Shown here piece by piece: positions 59,035 to 64,000 of a stretch of 64,000 nucleotides of DNA. The DNA comes from an uncultured bacterium (GTDB taxonomy: Bacteria; Fidelibacterota; Marinisomatia; Marinisomatales; Marinisomataceae), in assembly GCA_943788675.1 (NCBI GenBank), contig CALSRE010000001.1, positions 361,400-425,399 of the forward strand, in the 5' to 3' direction. The notes under the pieces were generated by a model. The model had not been told where the DNA came from. It was given only the letters and a program-made list of their open reading frames with translations, and searched no databases. The translations under genes were made by a program, and so were the position numbers. Within the stretch, counting starts at the first letter, position 1. The number at the start of each line of letters is the position of its first letter.

Positions 59035-59868
59035 TTATTTATTAGCTCCAAGCCAGTTGTTGAACAAGCCGATGTCTTCATGACGTCCTGGTGCCCAATA
59101 CTTAGCATACGCTGCGCCTTCTTCTTCTGAAAATGCTTTACTGAATAATGCAGGATTATCGTCACCAGCATTATCCGCATCTTCCATTGAATTGTATTCA
59201 GAAATAGTGATGACTGGGAAATATCCATCAACAACTTTTCCTGACCAAAGATGCGTTAATATTTTTTGACTAACAATTTTAGGATTATTAGCAATTACTT
59301 CTTTTTGGAATTTTTTCAACAATTCATAACGTTCTTCTGCAGAGCCATTTTCAACTAAACCCATTGGTTGAAAATATCCTACAGTTACAGTTACAATAGT
59401 TGAGTTTCCAAATCCACCACTTCTTTTCTTTTCAAGAGCCACGTGATTTTCAAAAATATGAAGATCTTCATGATAATTCTCAAAGTATTTTGATTGATGG
59501 TTCCATGCAGCTCTTCTTTCTTCATCATTAGGAAAGGCTGTTTGACGAATTTTTCCAGCAGTTCTAATTGCTTCAGTTGCATCTTCAATACTTGCATATT
59601 CGTTTACGATATGGACATCTTCAACAGCGCCTGTCCAATAGTGATACAGAAACATACTGCTCTTGAGTAATTTGTTTGCTTGATTAGTTTTTGAATACCA
59701 AGTATTTACAGCTTGGTTTCTATCAGCAGCTGAACCACCGTCTACTTCAGACATATTGGTCCATTTATATTTGCTCCACATTATAACAGTATTATCAGTA
59801 CCATTAGAATTGTATTGTGCAAATGTAAATGAGGTGAGCACAGCTACCAGCATTAGTATTTTTCTCAT
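59035..59868 (-). CDS. Exported protein with internal duplication (dimeric ferredoxin-like)
   Basis: The 277-residue product has a signal peptide ending TFAQ (residue 17). Two halves resemble each other: HYWTGAVEDVHIVNEYASIEDA and HLWSGKVVDGYFPVITISEYNS (both shortened), as in NIPSNAP or EthD-like folds in tandem. Function is unknown; a small-molecule or stress sensor role in the periplasm is possible. It stands alone before a strong terminator. Confidence 0.7.
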   Translation of the reverse strand: MRKILMLVAVLTSFTFAQYNSNGTDNTVIMWSKYKWTNMSEVDGGSAADRNQAVNTWYSKTNQANKLLKSSMFLYHYWTGAVEDVHIVNEYASIEDATEAIRTAGKIRQTAFPNDEERRAAWNHQSKYFENYHEDLHIFENHVALEKKRSGGFGNSTIVTVTVGYFQPMGLVENGSAEERYELLKKFQKEVIANNPKIVSQKILTHLWSGKVVDGYFPVITISEYNSMEDADNAGDDNPALFSKAFSEEEGAAYAKYWAPGRHEDIGLFNNWLGANK

Positions 59869-59999
59869 TTTACCCTATCCTTAGTTAGTTCAGATGATAT
59901 ACTTTATTCAATTTAAATGAAGCATTGTTTGTAAATGTGTTGGTATATCTTTGTAACCTTAGTATATGAATGATCTCCCAAATCAATTTTTTTATACTA

Positions 60000-60623
60000 A
60001 TGAAAGAAGATAAGCTAAACGTTATTTCGCATGGTGTTGGATTTATTCTAAGCATTGTTGGGCTATATTTTTTAATTACCAAAGGTCTTCAAAACTATCA
60101 ATTTACATACTTCATTAGTTTGCTAATCTATGGAATAAGTTTATCATTGATGTACATTGCATCAACCTTATATCACAACTCTAAAACATCTTCAACTCGA
60201 TATAAATTGCGCATGTTTGATATGATTTCAATCTATATTTTAATTGCTGGATCATATACACCAATTACCTTAACTCTTTTACAGAACAACGGAGGCTGGC
60301 TACTCTTTTCACTAATATGGTTATTGGCTCTACTTGGTATAGTTTGGAAGGTATTCACCACTGGAAAATATAATTTTATATCTACATTGCTTTATATTTT
60401 TATGGGTGGATTATGGTTGTTTTTTATTGAGGAATTTGTGGATGCTATTCCAGCGCCAGCGCTATGGTGGATTACTGCTGGATGTTTCACTTATTTGGTC
60501 GGCGTTATTTTTTATTTAATGGATAAGACTATTAAGTATAACCACTTTATTTGGCATCTTTTTGTATTGCTTGGCAGTACGTGTCACTATATCTCAATTT
60601 ACTTTTATGTTTTTCCGTCCTAA
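60000..60623 (+). CDS. Hemolysin III/PAQR family membrane protein
   Basis: The roughly 207-residue protein begins MKEDKLNVISHGVGF and has seven membrane helices with conserved Ser-His in SHGVG, a second Glu/Asp, and TWHLF-type Trp-His (IWHLFVLLGSTCHY) near the end, as in bacterial YqfA/HlyIII and the PAQR receptors, which are thought to be ceramidase-like metal hydrolases. ATG 60000 is preferred over an upstream ATG. It lies 9 nt before the acetyl-CoA synthetase gene. Confidence 0.88.
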   Translation: MKEDKLNVISHGVGFILSIVGLYFLITKGLQNYQFTYFISLLIYGISLSLMYIASTLYHNSKTSSTRYKLRMFDMISIYILIAGSYTPITLTLLQNNGGWLLFSLIWLLALLGIVWKVFTTGKYNFISTLLYIFMGGLWLFFIEEFVDAIPAPALWWITAGCFTYLVGVIFYLMDKTIKYNHFIWHLFVLLGSTCHYISIYFYVFPS

Positions 60624-60632
60624 GTTTATTTC

Positions 60633-62558
60633 ATGAAGAAATATCCAGTACCTGCAGCATTCACCTCTTCGTTAGGTTTCAATGACTATGACCAATATCA
60701 ATTGGTGCGTGAAAATGCTCAAGAAGATTCAAATGCATATTGGGAATCAGTTGCAGAACGAATTGATTGGTTTGAAAAATGGACAGATGTAAACAAAACG
60801 GACTATCATCAATCTCATATTGAATGGTTTTCTAATGGAAAGCTTAATGCATCCTACAATTGCTTAGATCGGCACATCAAAAACGGATTAGGTGACAAAA
60901 CAGCTCTTATCTGGCAATCAAATGATCCCAATATATCTAAAGAAGTGTCTTATAATGAATTATTACAGAAGGTATCTCAATTTGCTAATGGGTTAAAACA
61001 GTCTGGTATTCAAAAGGGTGATAGAGTTTGCATATATATGCAAATGATTCCAGAGGCAATTGTAGCCATGTTAGCTTGTGCAAGAATAGGAGCAGTGCAT
61101 TCAGTGGTTTTTGGTGCATTTTCAAGCGACGCACTGAAAAATAGAATAAATGATTCTGAGTGTAAGCTATTAATTACCCAAGACAATGGAGTACGAGGAT
61201 CAAAGTTTGATATCAAGATGAAGGAAAATGCAGATGAGATTGCAAACGATTGTCCATCATTGAAGACAGTTGTCATGGTAGAGCGCTCTGGAAACCCTAT
61301 ACACATGCAAGAAGGAAGAGATTTTACCTGGGATCAGTTCATTGATGGATGTGCATCAGAATGTGAACCTGAAGTGATGGATGCAGAAGATCCATTGTTT
61401 ATTTTGTATACCTCTGGATCAACTGGAAAACCAAAAGGAGTCCTGCATACAACTGGAGGATATATTGTATACGCATCACATACACATGAACTAGTGTTCG
61501 ATTATAATAAAGACGATGTGTATTGGTGTACTGCCGATATTGGATGGATTACTGGACACTCTTATATTGTTTATGGACCTCTCTCCAATGCTGCTACTCA
61601 AGTGATTTTTGAAGGGGTACCAAATTACCCTGATTTTGGAAGATTTTGGCAAATTGTTGAACAGCATCAAGTGAATGTTTTTTATACTGCTCCAACAGCT
61701 CTAAGAGCCTTAATGAAGGAAGGAGATAGCTGGGTAAATAAATATGATTTATCTAGTTTAAAAGTGTTGGGAACTGTTGGTGAACCAATTAAATCTCCAG
61801 AATGGCATTGGTATTTTAATACTATTGGGAATAAAAATTGTCCTATTGTTGATACATGGTGGCAAACTGAAACTGGTGGAATTTTAATGTCTCCTATCCC
61901 AGGATGTGTGCCTACAAAACCAGGATCAGCTACCTTGCCGCTGCCTGGAATAGTACCAGCAATTTTAGATGAAGAAGGAAATGAAATAACCGAACGTAAT
62001 ACAACTGGATTTTTAGTAATGACTCAGTCATGGCCGGGACAAATGCGATCTGTTTATGGAGATCATCAACGTTTTATAGATACTTATTTTTCGCAAGCTT
62101 CAGGAAATTATTTTACAGGCGATGGAGCTTATATTGACGATGATGGTTATTTCTGGATTACTGGAAGAGTAGATGATGTATTGAATGTTTCTGGACATAG
62201 AATTGGTACAGCTGAAGTGGAAGGCGCTATCGGTGAAGCAAGCGGTGTTGCTGAAGCTGCTGTAATAGGATATACGCATGAAATTAAAGGAGAAGGTATT
62301 TATGCATTTGTCACATTGATGACAGGAGTAGAATCATCTGAAGAAATCAAAAAAGATATTTTAGCTACTGTTACAAAAATCATTGGCCCTCATGCTAAAC
62401 CGAGCGTTATTCAATTTTGCTCTGGACTTCCAAAAACGAGATCTGGAAAAATTATGAGAAGAATTCTAAAGAAAATCGCCCAAAACGAAACAGACGATTT
62501 GGGCGACACCTCAACACTTGCTGATCCAAGCGTAATTGACAGTTTGTTAAAAAAATAA
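60633..62558 (+). CDS. acsA: Acetyl-CoA synthetase
   Basis: The 641-residue adenylate-forming enzyme makes acetyl-CoA from acetate, ATP and CoA. It has YTSGSTGKPKGVLHTTGGY (shortened: TSGSTGKPKG near 259-268), TWWQTETGG near 410, and the C-terminal PKTRSGKIMRR with the Lys (near 606) controlled by acetylation in other bacteria. Length fits the classical family. It feeds citrate synthase with acetyl-CoA. Two codons overlap nothing; the next gene is convergent. Confidence 0.95.
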   Translation: MKKYPVPAAFTSSLGFNDYDQYQLVRENAQEDSNAYWESVAERIDWFEKWTDVNKTDYHQSHIEWFSNGKLNASYNCLDRHIKNGLGDKTALIWQSNDPNISKEVSYNELLQKVSQFANGLKQSGIQKGDRVCIYMQMIPEAIVAMLACARIGAVHSVVFGAFSSDALKNRINDSECKLLITQDNGVRGSKFDIKMKENADEIANDCPSLKTVVMVERSGNPIHMQEGRDFTWDQFIDGCASECEPEVMDAEDPLFILYTSGSTGKPKGVLHTTGGYIVYASHTHELVFDYNKDDVYWCTADIGWITGHSYIVYGPLSNAATQVIFEGVPNYPDFGRFWQIVEQHQVNVFYTAPTALRALMKEGDSWVNKYDLSSLKVLGTVGEPIKSPEWHWYFNTIGNKNCPIVDTWWQTETGGILMSPIPGCVPTKPGSATLPLPGIVPAILDEEGNEITERNTTGFLVMTQSWPGQMRSVYGDHQRFIDTYFSQASGNYFTGDGAYIDDDGYFWITGRVDDVLNVSGHRIGTAEVEGAIGEASGVAEAAVIGYTHEIKGEGIYAFVTLMTGVESSEEIKKDILATVTKIIGPHAKPSVIQFCSGLPKTRSGKIMRRILKKIAQNETDDLGDTSTLADPSVIDSLLKK

Positions 62559-62560
62559 TC

Positions 62561-63025
62561 CTACTCTTTTTCTTTACAATCTTCACACATAGTTTTCTTT
62601 TCTTTACAATCTTTACACATATGTGCTTCTTTTTTCATCATTCTTTTTTGTATCATCATTTTTTTACCTTTTTTAGGTTTCCATGATCCGTTATTTAACT
62701 GGAATGATTTATATTCATCCGCTGAAAGCTCTTTTCCGTTAACTGTAACTTTCATTTGTTCTTCACCATTGATAATTTCTTTCTCAACCCTGACTTCCAT
62801 TTGATCTTTGCCATCTATATCAATGATTTCTTCAAGATCAACTTCGTTCATATTATCCATTTCCATAACAATCATTTGTTCGCCTTTTAGAGGAAAAGCT
62901 CCTTCAAATTGGGCCAATGGACTATTTTCAATAGATTTATTAAAAAGAAAAGCAAACACTAATAGTGCGCTAAACTTAAAGACAATATCTAATGTTTCTT
63001 TTTGAGTCATAATTTTTTTCTCCAA
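62561..63025 (-). CDS. Membrane-anchored protein with C-terminal Cys repeats
   Basis: The 154-residue product has one N-terminal helix (about 15-32), an acidic Met-rich central part and a C terminus with two copies of C-x2-CKEK spaced ten residues (MCKDCKEKK and MCEDCKEKE). The DNA of this tail is a 30-bp tandem repeat. The Cys pairs may bind metal or sense redox state. It is transcribed away from the sigma factor gene, with which it shares a promoter region. Family unknown. Confidence 0.65.
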   Translation of the reverse strand: MEKKIMTQKETLDIVFKFSALLVFAFLFNKSIENSPLAQFEGAFPLKGEQMIVMEMDNMNEVDLEEIIDIDGKDQMEVRVEKEIINGEEQMKVTVNGKELSADEYKSFQLNNGSWKPKKGKKMMIQKRMMKKEAHMCKDCKEKKTMCEDCKEKE

Positions 63026-63103
63026 TTATTTATTTATCATACAATTATTATAAAATACATTATTAAGTTGATAAAGTTTCAATGAAATTAAAATATTTTT
63101 TTA

Positions 63104-63620
63104 TTGCAACTTTTTTTATTAAACAATGGTCTAAATAAATTGAATTATAACACCAAACATAAAATTTTTATGCAGGCCATTGATACATACGGTTCCATAT
63201 TATATAACATTTCATTATTTGTGTTAAAAAATGAAGTGCTAGCCGAAGATTTGACTCAGGAGTCGTTTCAAAAAATTTGGAAAAATTTAGATAAATTTTC
63301 CTTTAAATCATCATTGTATACTTGGATGTACCGTATTACTTATAACAATGCTATTACCACATACAATAAAGAAAAAAAACATAGAAAAAGTGATGTTGAA
63401 CATGATTTTTTTTCAAAGGATTTTGATTTAACGAATAATATTACTTTAAAAGATGCAATTGAGAAATTGCCACTGAATTACTGTAAAGCTATTGTCATGT
63501 TTTTTTTTAGAGTACTCAATTAAAGAGATCTCTATTCAGCTATCGATTAAAGAAAATACCATTAAATCTTGGCTTAGAAGAGGCAAGGAACAATTAAAAG
63601 ATTATATTGATGAAAAATAA
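63104..63620 (+). pseudogene. ECF sigma factor split by a frameshift
   Basis: The first part (139 codons to 63523) has sigma region 2 (LAEDLTQESFQKIWKN, TWMYRITYNNA) and region 4 begins at KLPLNYCKAIVMF. At nine consecutive T (63500-63508) the frame breaks; reading with one T fewer continues as LEYSIKEISIQLSIKENT and ends at TAA 63618-63620 with a complete region 4 (HTH). A functional protein of about 170 residues would need slippage or a sequencing error. The start (TTG 63104 or a later codon) is uncertain. The next frame begins inside its end. Confidence 0.75.
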
Positions 63621-63918
63621 CAATTATCCAAATATGTTCGATGAAAAAATTGTGAATGAAGAATTTCTGGATTCTTTACATTCTATTGCTAAAGAACCAT
63701 TATCGGAAAGGATTGCATCATCTATAAAGCCTGTAAGGTTAGGAGGTGTAGTTATATTATTATTACTGTATGGCAACACTATGTTTGAGTCCATATCAAA
63801 AATTTATTGGCATTATTATGCTCAATTAACTACAAAGCTTATTAATATCGAAATAGCTAGTTCCTATGGGGTTGGTCTAGTAGAATTCATATTTTCAAAT
63901 GCAACTTTTTTGAATTAA
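63610..63918 (+). CDS. Small membrane protein after the sigma factor, possible anti-sigma factor
   Basis: The 102-residue product starts at ATG 63610 overlapping the sigma factor end (ATGAAAAATAA). It has a charged N terminus and one or two hydrophobic segments (VRLGGVVILLLLYGN near 44-58, and a weaker one at the end). Anti-sigma factors of ECF type usually have a cytoplasmic N terminus and one membrane span, so this fits by position and layout, but no ZAS/Cys-His motif is seen. Confidence 0.55.
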   Translation: MKNNNYPNMFDEKIVNEEFLDSLHSIAKEPLSERIASSIKPVRLGGVVILLLLYGNTMFESISKIYWHYYAQLTTKLINIEIASSYGVGLVEFIFSNATFLN

Positions 63919-63956
63919 TGAGGTCTAAATAACAAAGAAACAAATCGGAGATAAAC

Positions 63957-64000
63957 ATGAAACAAAAAATTATACTACTAATCTTTGCCACTTTAATTGT
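63957..64000 (+). CDS. Start of an exported protein (partial)
   Basis: ATG at 63957 follows CGGAGA with good spacing. The first 14 residues (MKQKIILLIFATLI) look like a signal peptide; the window ends there. Confidence 0.5.
   Translation, partial: MKQKIILLIFATLI

Noticed and set aside
62575-62632. Tandem DNA repeat as a CRISPR-like array
   Set aside because: The two 30-bp units lie inside a coding frame and encode the repeated CKEK tail; there are no spacers.

Overview
The window is an AT-rich, gene-dense bacterial chromosome segment read with the standard bacterial code. It looks like a free-living, probably marine member of the Fibrobacterota-Chlorobiota-Bacteroidota (FCB) group, and Candidatus Marinimicrobia (SAR406) is my best guess. 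The guess rests on secretion signals that end in FAQ, NAQ or FGQ, a 2-oxoglutarate:ferredoxin oxidoreductase beside a class II fumarase, menaquinone-type methyltransferase, many small lipoproteins and beta-barrels, and very tight packing with many ATGA and TAATG overlaps. No rRNA is present to confirm it.

Layout. 1-6070: korA (end), korB, fumC, a class A penicillin-binding protein, and a convergent LptF/LptG permease. 6153-6313: tRNA-His and tRNA-Pro. 6271-16041: an integrative element of about 9.8 kb inserted in tRNA-Pro, bounded by 45-bp perfect direct repeats. It holds a heavy-metal RND efflux pair (cusB-cusA type) as cargo, several unrecognised proteins, an excisionase-like HTH protein and a tyrosine integrase. 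16068-32453: mixed housekeeping genes (exonuclease, LOG, aldo-keto reductase fusion, PD-(D/E)XK nuclease, M1 peptidase, Lgt, Dcd, YidD, metal transporters, lipocalin, GPx, TlpA-like, Rieske oxygenase). 32489-38325: tRNA-Asn, tRNA-Glu, glutaredoxin, exonuclease III, ABC exporter, citrate synthase. 38332-46383: a long same-strand run nth-PTPS-queuosine precursor transporter-folE-lpd-lipB-lipA-unknown-lon. 46396-49967: tRNA-Val, a small membrane protein, DEAD-box helicase, VOC-like, CIA30 and a tandem cadherin-like lipoprotein. 50018-54661 (minus): an M16 peptidase, a SerK-like ParB-fold protein and TrpB2. 54874-64000: beta-barrel, carbamate kinase, 5-FTHF cyclo-ligase, phosphodiesterase, MenG/UbiE, hemolysin III, acetyl-CoA synthetase, and a frameshifted ECF sigma factor with its neighbours.

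Most interesting. (1) The tRNA-Pro element is built from repeated modules. Its metal-efflux cargo sits between two copies of a ~90-bp block (50 bp identical). A bulged hairpin with compensatory base changes recurs three times, twice directly in front of the xis-like and int genes. Its other proteins match no family I recognise. (2) TrpB2 lies 2 nt upstream of a small SerK-like protein. Since TrpB2 enzymes are known to use O-phosphoserine and SerK makes O-phosphoserine, the pair suggests a two-step indole-to-tryptophan salvage route. (3) Several enzymes have lost textbook residues: the PTPS-family protein has Asp for the catalytic Cys, and endonuclease III has lost two of its four Fe-S ligands. 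(4) An ECF sigma factor is split at a run of nine T.
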